Below, piece after piece: positions 9,065-18,239 of a stretch of DNA of 64,000 nt; position 1 is the stretch's first letter, and every line of letters begins with the position of its first letter. This DNA is from UBA2561 sp964577275 (GTDB lineage: Bacteria; Bacteroidota; Bacteroidia; Cytophagales; Thermoflexibacteraceae). The position numbers and the translations under genes were made by a program. The DNA is taken from positions 30,654-94,653 of the forward strand of contig CAZNYR010000002.1 in the NCBI GenBank assembly GCA_964577275.1. Direction: 5' to 3'. Under the pieces are notes generated by a model, which did no database searches, was not told the origin of the DNA, and worked only from the letters and a program-made list of their open reading frames with translations.

Positions 9065-10708
9065 ATGTCTGCTCAAAATCACTCATTTATAATACGGGCA
9101 AATTTGGTAAATATTGCCGAGAAAAGTATTTCGTCCGTCAGTTTATCGGTCAAAAATGGACGAATTGTAGCACTCGAACCCTGCACCCAACCCGTTGAAA
9201 ATTATATCCTTCAGGGTTTTATTGATGCACACGTACACATCGAAAGTTCGATGGTCATTCCCTCCGAATTTGCGCGGATGGCGGTACGATATGGCACAGT
9301 GGCGACAGTATCCGACCCCCACGAAATAGGAAACGTTTTAGGCGTAAATGGAGTTCGTTTTATGATTCGGAATGGCGAAAAAGTACCTTTCAAATTTTAT
9401 TTTGGCGCACCATCTTGCGTGCCTGCCACCCCTTTTGAAACCGCAGGAGCAACCATTACTGCCCAAGACATCGAACAACTTTTTGAGCAAGAAAAAAGCA
9501 TCAAATATTTGGCTGAAATGATGAATTATCCAGCCGTATTGTCTGATAATGAGGAAGTTATACAAAAATTAAACATCGCCAAAATCTATGGAAAAGTCAT
9601 TGACGGACACGCTCCCGCTTTGCGAGGCAAGGACGTAAAAAAATACGCTTCGGCAGGCATTTCGACTGACCATGAATGTGTTACCAAAGAGGAAGCCTTA
9701 GAAAAATTACAGGCGGGCATGAAAATTCTGATTCGGGAAGGAAGTGCCGCCAAAAATTTTGATGAACTCATTGGTTTATTGCCCCAACATTACGAAAATA
9801 TCATGTTTTGTTCCGATGATAAACATCCCGATAATTTGGTCGAAGGACACATCAACCAACTGGTTATCAGAGCAATAGCATTAGGAATGGATGTATTCAA
9901 AGTCTTACAATGTGCCAGTGTCAATCCCATAACCCATTACGGCTTGGAGGTCGGACAACTACAAATCGGAGACCCCGCCGATTTTATTTTGGTTGATAAC
10001 TTACAGAATTTCAAGGTATTAGCCACCTACATTGACGGCGAAAAAGTAGCGGAAAATGGACAGACTTTCATCAAATCCATCAAGTCCGAAACACCCAATT
10101 ATTTTCGGACGGCTTTAAAAATACCCTCACAATTTGAAATTCAGGCAAAATCGGATAAAATTCGTGTCATTGAAGCCCTTGATGGCGAATTAATGACGAA
10201 TGAAATTTCGGCTAAGGCAAAAATCATAGCGGGCAAAGCAGTAGCCGATACGGCACAGGATATTCTAAAATTGGCAGTCGTCAATCGTTACGAAAATGCC
10301 GAGCCAGCTCTGGCTTTTATCAAAAATTTTGGGCTGAAATCTGGGGCGATAGCCTCTTCGGTCGGGCATGATTCGCATAACATTACGGCAGTCGGGGCAA
10401 CGGATACTGAACTATGCCAAGCCGTGAACTTAGTCATTGAAAATCAGGGCGGTATCGCCGCAGTTTTTGGGCAAGAACGCATGATTTTGCCCCTGCCAGT
10501 GGCGGGGATTATGAGCGCAAATGATGGCTTTGAAGTTGCCCAAAAATACCAACAAATTGATGAATTTGTCAAGTCAAAAGGCACGACCCTAAGTGCGCCA
10601 TTTATGACGCTGGCATTCATGGCGTTGCTGGTCATTCCAGACCTCAAATTAAGCGATAAAGGGCTTTTCAGCGGTAAAAAATTTGCCTTTACCGAGTTAT
10701 TTCAATAA
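9065..10708 (+). CDS. ade: Adenine deaminase
   Basis: A 547-residue amidohydrolase-superfamily adenine deaminase (adenine to hypoxanthine and ammonia; purine salvage). Metal-binding D-A-H-V-H at 54-58 followed by I-E-S-S-M, D-P-H-E-I-G-N at 84-90, and S-T-D-H-E near residue 201 are the characteristic Ade blocks. The C-terminal region has the family S-S-V-G-H-D-S-H-N-I segment. Length is normal. Cytosolic, with two metal ions expected. Monocistronic and divergent from the small lipoproteins. Confidence 0.93.
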   Translation: MSAQNHSFIIRANLVNIAEKSISSVSLSVKNGRIVALEPCTQPVENYILQGFIDAHVHIESSMVIPSEFARMAVRYGTVATVSDPHEIGNVLGVNGVRFMIRNGEKVPFKFYFGAPSCVPATPFETAGATITAQDIEQLFEQEKSIKYLAEMMNYPAVLSDNEEVIQKLNIAKIYGKVIDGHAPALRGKDVKKYASAGISTDHECVTKEEALEKLQAGMKILIREGSAAKNFDELIGLLPQHYENIMFCSDDKHPDNLVEGHINQLVIRAIALGMDVFKVLQCASVNPITHYGLEVGQLQIGDPADFILVDNLQNFKVLATYIDGEKVAENGQTFIKSIKSETPNYFRTALKIPSQFEIQAKSDKIRVIEALDGELMTNEISAKAKIIAGKAVADTAQDILKLAVVNRYENAEPALAFIKNFGLKSGAIASSVGHDSHNITAVGATDTELCQAVNLVIENQGGIAAVFGQERMILPLPVAGIMSANDGFEVAQKYQQIDEFVKSKGTTLSAPFMTLAFMALLVIPDLKLSDKGLFSGKKFAFTELFQ

Positions 10709-10739
10709 ATTTTTGGAGGTAAATCAGTAAGGATGATAC

Positions 10740-11975
10740 CTAATTCCAGAATCCAGCTCGCTGAAAACGATGTGCCACCCGATTCAGGTCTAAGCCAAAA
10801 TCTTGATTAACAGCATATTGCATCAATTTTTTGGCAGAATCCTGATGAATTTCTGGACATTGTAGATTCGATTTTCGGATAATTTCCTGAATATTGGTCG
10901 TATCAAACTTGAAAGGTTCGGTCAATAAATAATCCTGAAATATATCGGCTCTTTCATAATACATTTGTTCGATAACATTCAGATTTTCAGGTTGTTGGGC
11001 TACTGCTTCGATGCCCGTAACCTTCAGAACTTGGGCGGCACCTTGCAAAAATTCGACAAAAGACATATTTTTTTCATGGACTAAATGAAAGCTCTCTTCA
11101 GGATGATTTTTTGTACAAATTTGATAAAGTAATTTTACTACATAATCCACAGGAACAATATTTTGTCCGCTATTCGTATCAAAAATGGCACGCAATCCAA
11201 TGGCTACGGTTTGCGTTTTCATCCGTTCGGTGGAGCGCAGATGAAATAATTTTGCCATCCATAAAAAGCTAAATAATGTATAAAAAACATCAAATTTTGG
11301 TGTGCAACCAATAGGGTTTTCGAGCAATCTTCCGCAGACAATCGAAGGGCGAAAATACCGACAGCGCACCGATGATGTCGCCGAAAAATCTTTTACTAAG
11401 TTCTCTGCCAACAACTTAGACTTTTCGTAGGGATTCCGAAATCCTCCTTCCAAATTGCCGTAAGTGGGCAAAATATTTCCCGTTGCTCTGCCCGAAGCGT
11501 AAGCCGTACCGACAAAATCAAATTCTTTGAGGTCTAAAGTTTGAATCAACTTTAATAAATTTTTTGTGCCATTTACGTTGGCTTCGTAAGTTCGTTTGGC
11601 GGTGCGTTCGTCATTTTTCAGGTCGGGCAATGCCGCTAAATGAAAAAAATAATCTATCGACACGGATTGTACTTTTCTAAGGTCATCAGGATTTGGAATC
11701 ACGTTTTGATTTAACAAATCAAATTCGAGAAATTCGATTTTGTGCATCACATAATTTCGGATTTGGTCATTTTGCTCGTCCGAAATGGCTAAATAATCCT
11801 GTCCTTCGGCATCATAAATTTCCAAGACACGTTGAGCGATGGATTTGCCGTGCTTGTTTCTGCCTGTCAAAAATATGTGTAAGTCATTGATTCTGTGTAA
11901 GTTTTGTTTCAGAATTTCAAACCAAAGATTTCTTCCTAAAAGTCCCGTTACTCCCGTGATGACGATGTTGTTCAT
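10740..11975 (-). CDS. SDR-family NAD(P)-dependent reductase (thioester-reductase-like)
   Basis: A 411-residue extended SDR. Glycine motif T-G-V-T-G-L-L-G-R-N near residues 7-16, catalytic Y-x-x-x-K as N-P-Y-E-K-S-K-L-L-A-E, and F-H-L-A-A in the expected strand. Early T-G-R-N and the long C-terminal substrate domain resemble the NAD_binding_4 group (fatty acyl-CoA reductase and thioester reductase domains) more than sugar epimerases. Substrate unknown. No membrane segment is evident. It converges on ade and is divergent from the phosphorylase. Confidence 0.8.
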   Translation of the reverse strand: MNNIVITGVTGLLGRNLWFEILKQNLHRINDLHIFLTGRNKHGKSIAQRVLEIYDAEGQDYLAISDEQNDQIRNYVMHKIEFLEFDLLNQNVIPNPDDLRKVQSVSIDYFFHLAALPDLKNDERTAKRTYEANVNGTKNLLKLIQTLDLKEFDFVGTAYASGRATGNILPTYGNLEGGFRNPYEKSKLLAENLVKDFSATSSVRCRYFRPSIVCGRLLENPIGCTPKFDVFYTLFSFLWMAKLFHLRSTERMKTQTVAIGLRAIFDTNSGQNIVPVDYVVKLLYQICTKNHPEESFHLVHEKNMSFVEFLQGAAQVLKVTGIEAVAQQPENLNVIEQMYYERADIFQDYLLTEPFKFDTTNIQEIIRKSNLQCPEIHQDSAKKLMQYAVNQDFGLDLNRVAHRFQRAGFWN

Positions 11976-12337
11976 GAATTTGTAATTTAATTTACCAACT
12001 GATTTTATGGCGTTTTTATCAAAAATAACAAAAAAAAATAGATTCGGTCAGATTGGCATACGATGCAGAAATCACAATGTAATAATTTATAAAGTTTTCG
12101 TATTTTTAGTATTTTAAATGCACGATATGGGTATTTTTAGCCTGTGATTTGAGGTGCCGGATTCGGTAATTATTTTGTAAGATTTAAAAAACTATTATAA
12201 AACATAACATATTGATTATCAATATTTTGTGTAATATTTATTAAGAATTAAAATTATTATGGCGGTGGCGATAAAAATTGTAAAAAACTCTTATATTTGA
12301 GTTCATACTGTAACTAAATTTTAAACCGTATAACTTT
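11976..12337. other. Divergent intergenic region
   Basis: 362 bp, AT-rich. It holds the -7 element of the phosphorylase promoter (12292-12299) and one TTGATTATCAA motif at 12212-12222. Nothing else recognised. Confidence 0.5.
12292..12299 (+). promoter_or_regulatory. Bacteroidota -7 element (TATATTTG)
   Basis: Matches TAnnTTTG, 38 bp upstream of the phosphorylase ATG. No -33 TTTG at the right distance, so only half the promoter is supported. Confidence 0.45.
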
Positions 12338-14014
12338 ATGGAAGAAGTGAATATTAATAAGTGGCATATGCCCTACGACCCAGACCCGAAATACAGCAAA
12401 CGTGTGGCGTATTTTTGTATGGAATTTGCCATCCACCAAGCCCTGAAAATCTATTCAGGTGGTTTGGGCTTTTTGGCAGGCTCGCATATGCGTAGTGGTT
12501 ATGAACAAAAACAAAACATGGTGGGGATTGGAATGCTCTGGAAATACGGGTATTATGACCAAGTTCGGCGCAGCAATCGGCAGATGGAAGCCCGTTATGT
12601 GAAGAAATTTTATAGTTTTTTAGAGCCTACTGATATTATTGTTCCTGTTTATATTGACCGTCATTTGGTTTATGTCAAGGCACTTTATTTATCTCCTGAA
12701 GTCTTCGGAACTGTACCGATGTACTTTTTGACCACAGATATACCCGAAAATGATTATTTGGCGCGCACCATTACGCACAAATTGTATGATTCGGATACGT
12801 CTGCTCGGATTGCACAAAATATCGTCTTGGGCATTGGCGGTGCGAAAGTAATTGATGCACTTGGAGGCGTAGATATTTATCACATGAACGAAGGTCATGC
12901 TTTGCCGTTGGCGTTCCATTTGTATTCTAAGTATCACGATATTCATGAGCTAAAGAAGCATATTGTTTTTACGACACACACGCCAGAGGCAGCAGGCAAT
13001 GAGGAGCATAATATCCACATGTTGGAAAAGATGGGCTTTTTTGCCTACCATCCTATGGATACCGTCCGCAAAATTACGGGCGTTACAGGCGATATGTTTA
13101 GTCATACGTTGGTGGCGTTGCGATTAGCCAAAATTGCGAATGGCGTATCTAAATTGCATGGCGAAGTGGCACGGGAAATGTGGAGTCAATATCAAGATAC
13201 AGGGATTTGTGAAATTACACACATTACCAATTCGCAAAATCAGAAATATTGGCAAGATGCCAAATTAGCACGTTACACCAATGAAGGTCGGAACGAAAAA
13301 ATAATCGAGCGCAAGAAAGAACTTAAGCATACACTTTTTGAGTTGGTGGCAAATCGGACGGGCAAATTATTTTCGGATGATGTCTTTACTTTGGTTTGGG
13401 CAAGACGTTTCGCCGCCTATAAGCGCGCCGATATTATGCTCAAGGACGAGGAGCGATTCCACAAATTAATTAACAATTCAAAATATCCAATTCAAATTAT
13501 TTGGTCAGGAAAACCTTATCCAACTGACCATGGAGCAGTTTCGACTTTTGATAATTTGATGGCAACCTTCGAGAAAGTACCAAATTGTACGGTTTTGACG
13601 GGATATGAACTGTTTTTGTCGCAACGCCTAAAAAAAGGCTCGGATGCTTGGTTAAATACGCCTCGAATTTATCGGGAGGCTTCAGGAACAAGTGGCATGA
13701 CTGCGGCGATGAATGGAAGTATAAATATCTCAATACCAGATGGTTGGGTACCTGAATATGCCATTCATGGACAAAATACATTTCTGATTAATCAGGGCGA
13801 CCCCGCCAAAGGACAGGAAGACCAAGACTGGACAGTGTGTCAGAATTTGTATGATATTTTGGAAAATGAAGCATTGCCCTTGTATTATGACCATCCAGAT
13901 AAATGGGTGGAAATGATGAAGGAAAACATCTCGACTGTCGTGCCTCAATTTGGCTCGAATCGTATGGCAGATGAATATTATACCAAATTATTTAATTACG
14001 AACCTGTTTTGTAA
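12338..14014 (+). CDS. Alpha-glucan phosphorylase family protein (GT35, short form)
   Basis: A 558-residue protein of the short GlgP-type group found in Bacteroidota. Recognisable blocks are V-A-Y-F-C-M-E-F-A-I, Y-S-G-G-L-G-F-L-A-G, H-M-N-E-G-H near residue 187, T-H-T-P-E-A-A-G, A-R-R-F-A-A-Y-K-R and E-A-S-G-T-S-G-M. GT35 enzymes release glucose-1-phosphate from glycogen or maltodextrin using PLP. The PLP-attachment pattern E-A-[SC]-G-x-[GS]-x-M-K is present except that Thr455 replaces the Lys. I recall the same Thr in other Bacteroidota members, so activity as a PLP phosphorylase is uncertain. Followed by a terminator; monocistronic. Confidence 0.85.
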   Translation: MEEVNINKWHMPYDPDPKYSKRVAYFCMEFAIHQALKIYSGGLGFLAGSHMRSGYEQKQNMVGIGMLWKYGYYDQVRRSNRQMEARYVKKFYSFLEPTDIIVPVYIDRHLVYVKALYLSPEVFGTVPMYFLTTDIPENDYLARTITHKLYDSDTSARIAQNIVLGIGGAKVIDALGGVDIYHMNEGHALPLAFHLYSKYHDIHELKKHIVFTTHTPEAAGNEEHNIHMLEKMGFFAYHPMDTVRKITGVTGDMFSHTLVALRLAKIANGVSKLHGEVAREMWSQYQDTGICEITHITNSQNQKYWQDAKLARYTNEGRNEKIIERKKELKHTLFELVANRTGKLFSDDVFTLVWARRFAAYKRADIMLKDEERFHKLINNSKYPIQIIWSGKPYPTDHGAVSTFDNLMATFEKVPNCTVLTGYELFLSQRLKKGSDAWLNTPRIYREASGTSGMTAAMNGSINISIPDGWVPEYAIHGQNTFLINQGDPAKGQEDQDWTVCQNLYDILENEALPLYYDHPDKWVEMMKENISTVVPQFGSNRMADEYYTKLFNYEPVL

Positions 14015-14028
14015 GTAGATTAAAAATT

Positions 14029-14067
14029 CCTTTGGCGGTAAAAAAAATTTTCGCCAAAGGTTTTTTT
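14029..14067 (+). terminator. Rho-independent terminator
   Basis: Nine-bp stem (14029-14037 with 14052-14060), A-rich loop, then seven Ts, right after the phosphorylase gene. Confidence 0.8.
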
Positions 14068-14115
14068 ATCCATTGATTTTATCTATTGAACAACCAAAAT
14101 TAGCGCATCACGGCT

Positions 14116-14376
14116 TTATTTCTCAAAAACCATTTTTTCGAGGCGCGAAGTTTTTCGGTCAATGATGACCAAATAACTCATTAATCCAGCCAAAATCACC
14201 GAAATTACCGCCACCACGACATAAATCTTGCCCTCCGCCCGAAAAGTATCTGCCATTTCGATTTCTGAATTTTGGTAGTCGGTTTCCGAAATCGGAATTT
14301 TATCTTCTTGTGCCGATACATTTAATGTCCAGCACAAAACCATAAAAAATATTATTTTTTTAATAATTAATATCAT
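14116..14376 (-). CDS. CcmD-like small membrane protein
   Basis: 86 residues. A hydrophobic N-terminus with V-S-A-Q looks like a signal peptide. A second membrane segment (about residues 48-70, Y-V-V-V-A-V-I-S-V-I-L-A-G-L-M-S-Y) is followed by D-R-K-T-S-R-L-E-K. This segment plus charged helix is the form of the Bacteroidota CcmD family, which assists heme handover in cytochrome c maturation. The gene lies just downstream of ccmC on the same strand, which supports the assignment. The ATG at 14376 is preferred over an upstream TTG. Confidence 0.7.
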   Translation of the reverse strand: MILIIKKIIFFMVLCWTLNVSAQEDKIPISETDYQNSEIEMADTFRAEGKIYVVVAVISVILAGLMSYLVIIDRKTSRLEKMVFEK

Positions 14377-14478
14377 TTTATTTATTTTTAAGTACTCGTT
14401 CAAATTTAGTTTATAGTTTGATTGGAGTATAATTTCTTGATTTTCAAATAATTACATCGTCTTAATACGCAATACTAC

Positions 14479-15147
14479 TTAATCAATTTCTAACACCTGA
14501 TTTTGAATTTTTTGAAGTCTTGCCCGAACCGAAGTAATCCACACGCCCAACAGTATCCAGCCGATGACCGCAGGATAAAAGACCAATCGTAAGTTGGAAT
14601 CCAAATCATAGGCATTAAATCCGGGATTTCCTCCATTGCCCGGATGCAGGGAATCGGTCAAACGGGGCAAAATGAAAATCAAGGGGATATAAACCGCAAA
14701 GGCAAAAATATTATAAACCGCACTGATTCTGCCTCTTTGTTGCTCGTCTTCAAGGGAATTTCGTAATAATAAATAGGCAAAATAAATCAGCAGCGCAACC
14801 GCCGAAGCATTTTGTTTGGGGTCGTTACTCCAAAAACTTCCCCACGTAAATTTTGCCCAGACCATGCCTGTCAGCAAGCCCAAAAGCCCGAAAACAATAC
14901 CTGTATTTGCGCTTTCGACCGCCCAAATATCGTGATGCGCCTTGGCACTGCCCAAATACCGTACCGAATGAACGACCGAAAGAGCCAATAACACCATCAT
15001 TCCGAACCACATCGGGACGTGGAAATGTAAGTTTCGGATGCTTTCGTTCAGAATGTTGAGGCGCGGAACATCGAAAAGTAAACCGCCCCAAAGGGTATAA
15101 AAAACCAAAATTACCGTCAGGATTTTCCACCAATTTTTTGCTATCAT
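14479..15147 (-). CDS. ccmC: Heme exporter / cytochrome c biogenesis protein CcmC
   Basis: A 222-residue inner-membrane protein with about six hydrophobic segments. The tryptophan-rich heme-binding motif is W-G-S-F-W-S-N-D-P at 102-110 (WxND instead of the WxWD of proteobacterial CcmC). A conserved His in H-F-H-V-P-M-W (about 41-47) precedes it, and a second candidate heme-ligand His lies in the loop D-S-L-H-P-G. CcmC delivers heme for cytochrome c maturation. The CcmD-like gene follows after 102 bp, but the rest of the system (ccmB, ccmA, ccmE) is not in this window. Confidence 0.88.
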   Translation of the reverse strand: MIAKNWWKILTVILVFYTLWGGLLFDVPRLNILNESIRNLHFHVPMWFGMMVLLALSVVHSVRYLGSAKAHHDIWAVESANTGIVFGLLGLLTGMVWAKFTWGSFWSNDPKQNASAVALLIYFAYLLLRNSLEDEQQRGRISAVYNIFAFAVYIPLIFILPRLTDSLHPGNGGNPGFNAYDLDSNLRLVFYPAVIGWILLGVWITSVRARLQKIQNQVLEID

Positions 15148-15800
15148 TATTGTATCTGGAGTAGGAGTTTTTGAGTATGCCTGAAAATTTTTGCAAAAAT
15201 ACGAAACGATTGTCCAGAAAGTAGCGTGGAAGGGTATTTTTTAGGAAAGACTCCATTTTTTGGGAAATAAAGATATTCGACTTCGTACACAAGAATTGAT
15301 GCCCACTAATAAATTTTTCAATATACTTGAAAACCAGAAGAGCATGAAAACAGAGAACCAGCTTTTTTTGATTCCGTATCACATAAACCAATGATTTTCA
15401 GTAGGTTAATGCTGAATTAAGATTCTATCGGGCTACGAATGTACTGGATTTTTAAGAAATTTTTTGACCTAAAAATCAAACATTTACGGCAACTATTTAC
15501 TATCCACCCCAAAAAAAAATAACTAAAAACTCTGTGCCTGACGCTGGCTCAAACCCATAAAGTGAAGCTAAAAATGCGTTTCGTTTATCCATCCAAATGC
15601 GTCAGATAACCGAAAGTTTTTAGAAAATAATCGTAATATTGCGTTTATTATAAATGTTGGCTAAATTTTTTAAGAAACAACACAATCAACAAAGAATGTG
15701 AAAATAAAAAGTGTAAAATCTTTCCGTTTTTGGTACAAAGAAGCCCTATATTTTGCATGAATTTAAAATGACTTCGAGCTTGATTTTTAGGAAATGAGCC
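15148..15800. other. Long intergenic region, no gene supported
   Basis: About 650 bp upstream of ccmC. Open frames here on the minus strand (for example 15648-15875) lack family resemblance and overlap the repeat that follows. One TGATTTTCA motif at 15392. Nothing else recognised. Confidence 0.5.
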
Positions 15801-15950
15801 ATTTTTGAGTTCTTCAACCGTATCCAACCTCGAAGACGGTCGTAAGACTTCTTTGGTGGTTAAAAAATATGACAAACTTCAAATAACCGTTTTTGAGGTC
15901 TTCGACCGTCAAAAAAGTGTGTAAGATTTCTTTAAAATCAAAAAATAATG
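15801..15950. repeat. Two imperfect copies of a 60-70 bp intergenic repeat
   Basis: Copy A (15801-15871) and copy B (15889-15950) share the order TTTTTGAG-x-TCTTC-x-ACCGT, then GTAAGA-x-TTCTTT, then an A-rich stretch ending in ATG. Copy A also contains CGAAGACGGTCG, which is complementary to part of copy B, so the pair can fold. Copy B ends exactly at the start codon of the MobA-like gene. Confidence 0.6.
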
Positions 15951-17054
15951 TCCGCAAAACATCAAAAACATTCTCCATTAATTCGCCCCTTTGATGGAAT
16001 GTATGGCAGAAATGAATGGGGAATTTTAGGCACAAATTGCACCGAAATACGGCGATTTGCCGAAAAAATTTCACAACATTTTTCGGCTCAATTTACCTTC
16101 AATTATTTGGATGCTGACCACGCCGAAAAGTCAAATCAGGAATATTTTTTTGCCGAAGAAAGCACGATTTATCAAGATTTTTTTGAACATAAAATGTTCT
16201 TTCCAAAAAATTCGTTTGACATTAAAAATTTTCATCAACAGACTGATATTGTGTTACTTAACGGAAATCATTTTGAGAGCCAACGTCAAATAATTATCGT
16301 GGATTCGGCAAAGGAAGCCTCGCTAAAACGCAAACTGAATCGGCTCACTGGTATTGATTTTGTTTTGTTGAGAAATTTGTCCGAACCTTTCGATTTTTTG
16401 TATCCTTACATGACCGAAAACACGAAGATTTTGCCCTACGAAAATGCGGATGATATTTTGTTTCAGGGGTTAGCATCTCAATTTGAAAAATTAAAACCTG
16501 CGCTTTACGGATTGGTTTTGGCGGGCGGAAAAAGTCAGCGTATGGGAAGGGATAAATCCCTTCTGAATTATCATGGAAAAGCACAAAAAGATTACATATT
16601 CGATATATTATCGCAATATTGCGATAAATCATTTTTTTCGGTTCAAAATTCTGATTATCAGGAAAATACAATCAAAGATACCTTTTTGAATTTAGGCGTT
16701 TTAGGTGGAATTTTATCCGCCTTCCGATTCAATCCGCGTGTAGCGTGGTTGGCAGTGGCGGTGGATATGCCTGATGTCCACGAAGCGGTGATTTCCGAAC
16801 TCGTTAGATGCCGCAATCCGAAAAAAATGGCGACAGCATTTCATAATCCTGAAACGAATTTTCCAGACCCATTAGTAACGATTTATGAGCCGAAAGCCTA
16901 TCAGCGTTTGCTGGCATTTTTGGGCATGGGTTATTCGTGTCCACGCAAAACATTGATACACTCGGAGTGCGAAATAATCCTGCCTAAAAACCCTGATATT
17001 TTATTGAATATCAATACATTAGAAGAGTTTGAGGCTTATCAAAAAAAATCGTGA
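15948..17054 (+). CDS. MobA-like nucleotidyltransferase with N-terminal extension
   Basis: 368 residues. The C-terminal half is a MobA-type molybdenum cofactor guanylyltransferase: the nucleotide-binding signature L-V-L-A-G-G-K-S-Q-R-M-G-R-D-K lies at 189-203, L-G-V-L-G-G-I-L-S-A-F follows, then A-V-A-V-D-M-P. The first about 180 residues begin H-Q-K-H-S-P-L and contain G-R-N-E-W-G-I-L-G-T and Y-L-D-A-D-H, a domain seen fused to MobA-like proteins in Bacteroidota, perhaps P-loop-derived though no Walker A is visible. No other molybdopterin genes are near. The start codon is directly abutted by an intergenic repeat. Confidence 0.8.
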   Translation: MSAKHQKHSPLIRPFDGMYGRNEWGILGTNCTEIRRFAEKISQHFSAQFTFNYLDADHAEKSNQEYFFAEESTIYQDFFEHKMFFPKNSFDIKNFHQQTDIVLLNGNHFESQRQIIIVDSAKEASLKRKLNRLTGIDFVLLRNLSEPFDFLYPYMTENTKILPYENADDILFQGLASQFEKLKPALYGLVLAGGKSQRMGRDKSLLNYHGKAQKDYIFDILSQYCDKSFFSVQNSDYQENTIKDTFLNLGVLGGILSAFRFNPRVAWLAVAVDMPDVHEAVISELVRCRNPKKMATAFHNPETNFPDPLVTIYEPKAYQRLLAFLGMGYSCPRKTLIHSECEIILPKNPDILLNINTLEEFEAYQKKS

Positions 17055-17176
17055 TGAGGCGAGTATTTCTCCATTTTGAAATGTGGAATCTCACATTTTT
17101 CAAACATTTTGCCGACTTTCTGGAAGCCAAATTTTGCGTATAAATTCCCACTCAGAATCGGCATGATTGGTATCAT
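17039..17176 (-). pseudogene. C-terminal remnant of a GNAT acetyltransferase
   Basis: A 45-codon frame whose translation includes N-L-Y-A-K-F-G-F-Q-K-V-G and then I-P-H-F-K-M-E-K. This is the terminal strand-helix of ElaA/GNAT-type N-acetyltransferases (pattern LYxKxGF...GIPHxxM). The acetyl-CoA-binding part expected upstream is absent: the upstream bases contain stops and no related sequence. The fragment overlaps the MobA-like gene by 16 bp tail to tail. Best read as a decayed gene. Confidence 0.55.
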
Positions 17177-17373
17177 AAATTGGAAATCTCATAGTTTAAT
17201 TATTTATCCATTATTTAGGAAATAACTTTCCACAAATTTTTAGACAACCTCCAAAATTAATCAGCAAGCTCTAAATTTACACTTTTGCAACTAAAATCAT
17301 CAAGAACCAAAGTTTTTAAATGCCCTGCCCCCAAAGTCCCTTCTGTTTTCTACACTTTCCGTCATAAAATTTA

Positions 17374-17381
17374 TATTTTTG
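17374..17381 (+). promoter_or_regulatory. Candidate -7 element (TATTTTTG)
   Basis: Fits TAnnTTTG and lies 41 bp upstream of the enoyl-CoA hydratase ATG at 17423. Its position inside the longer open frame supports the shorter start. Confidence 0.4.
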
Positions 17382-17422
17382 CCCTTAGGCTGAAAACGTA
17401 CCAAGTAACAACTCTCAAAAAC

Positions 17423-18196
17423 ATGGATTTACAAAACATTACTTTGCATACGGAGAACGGAATTTGTACCGTAACTATTAATCGCCCCGATAAACTCAAT
17501 GCGCTGAATCTCAAGACGATGGATGAGATTGAGGAGATTATGGATGAGGTGTATGATAATCCCCAAATCAAAGGCGTTATCATCACGGGCGCAGGCGAAA
17601 AAGCCTTCGTAGCGGGCGCAGATATTTCCGAATTTGCGAATATTAATCCGATTAGCGCGCGTAAATTTGCCGAACGTGGACAGGAAATTTTTGCCAGCGT
17701 AGCAAATTGTCATAAGCCTGTTTTGGCAGCAATTAATGGATTTGCCTTAGGTGGTGGCTGCGAATTGGCGATGGCGTGCCACCTCCGAATCGCTTCCGAA
17801 AATGCCAAATTAGGCTTGCCTGAAGTAAGTCTGGGCTTGATTCCCGGATTTGGTGGCACGCAACGACTGCCGCAGTTGGTCGGAGCTGGAAAGGCTTTTG
17901 AAATGATGATGACAGGCGATATGATTGATGCCCAAGAAGCCCACCGCATTGGCTTGGTCAATCACGTGGTGCCACAAACCGAACTCCAAGCAAAAGCCGA
18001 AAAAATCATTGCTAAAATCATCACACGCTCGCCTTTGGCAGTCGGACAGCTCATTGTTTGTGTCCATGCGGCAGGAACGCCCGCAGGATTTCAGACCGAA
18101 GCCAATGCCTTCGGAAATTGTTGCAAAACAGAGGATTTTCAGGAAGGAACAACCGCTTTTATGGAAAAACGCAAACCCAATTTTCAGGGAAAATAA
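17423..18196 (+). CDS. Enoyl-CoA hydratase / crotonase
   Basis: A 257-residue crotonase. The ATG at 17423 gives the standard N-terminus; the frame is open 46 codons further up but that part is not crotonase-like and contains a promoter element. Oxyanion-hole segments are A-F-V-A-G-A-D-I at 61-68 and G-F-A-L-G-G-G-C-E at 106-114. Both catalytic glutamates are present (Glu114 and Glu134 in G-L-P-E-V-S-L-G). The enzyme hydrates trans-2-enoyl-CoA to 3-hydroxyacyl-CoA, feeding the dehydrogenase encoded at 4.8 kb. Monocistronic. Confidence 0.92.
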   Translation: MDLQNITLHTENGICTVTINRPDKLNALNLKTMDEIEEIMDEVYDNPQIKGVIITGAGEKAFVAGADISEFANINPISARKFAERGQEIFASVANCHKPVLAAINGFALGGGCELAMACHLRIASENAKLGLPEVSLGLIPGFGGTQRLPQLVGAGKAFEMMMTGDMIDAQEAHRIGLVNHVVPQTELQAKAEKIIAKIITRSPLAVGQLIVCVHAAGTPAGFQTEANAFGNCCKTEDFQEGTTAFMEKRKPNFQGK

Positions 18197-18239
18197 ATCA
18201 TCAACCATACCAATTTATCCTCCAAGAATTATTTTTAAA

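Noticed and set aside
14825..15391. 188-codon minus-strand frame overlapping ccmC
   Set aside because: It lies in another frame over a clearly conserved membrane protein and has no family features.
15648..15875. 75-codon minus-strand frame and the overlapping 15814-16074 frame, both with T-V-E-E/D-L-K-N-G
   Set aside because: The shared peptide comes from the duplicated intergenic repeat; no signal, family or start context supports a protein.
17285..17422. Upstream extension of the enoyl-CoA hydratase
   Set aside because: Not crotonase-like and contains a TAnnTTTG promoter element 41 bp before the preferred ATG.
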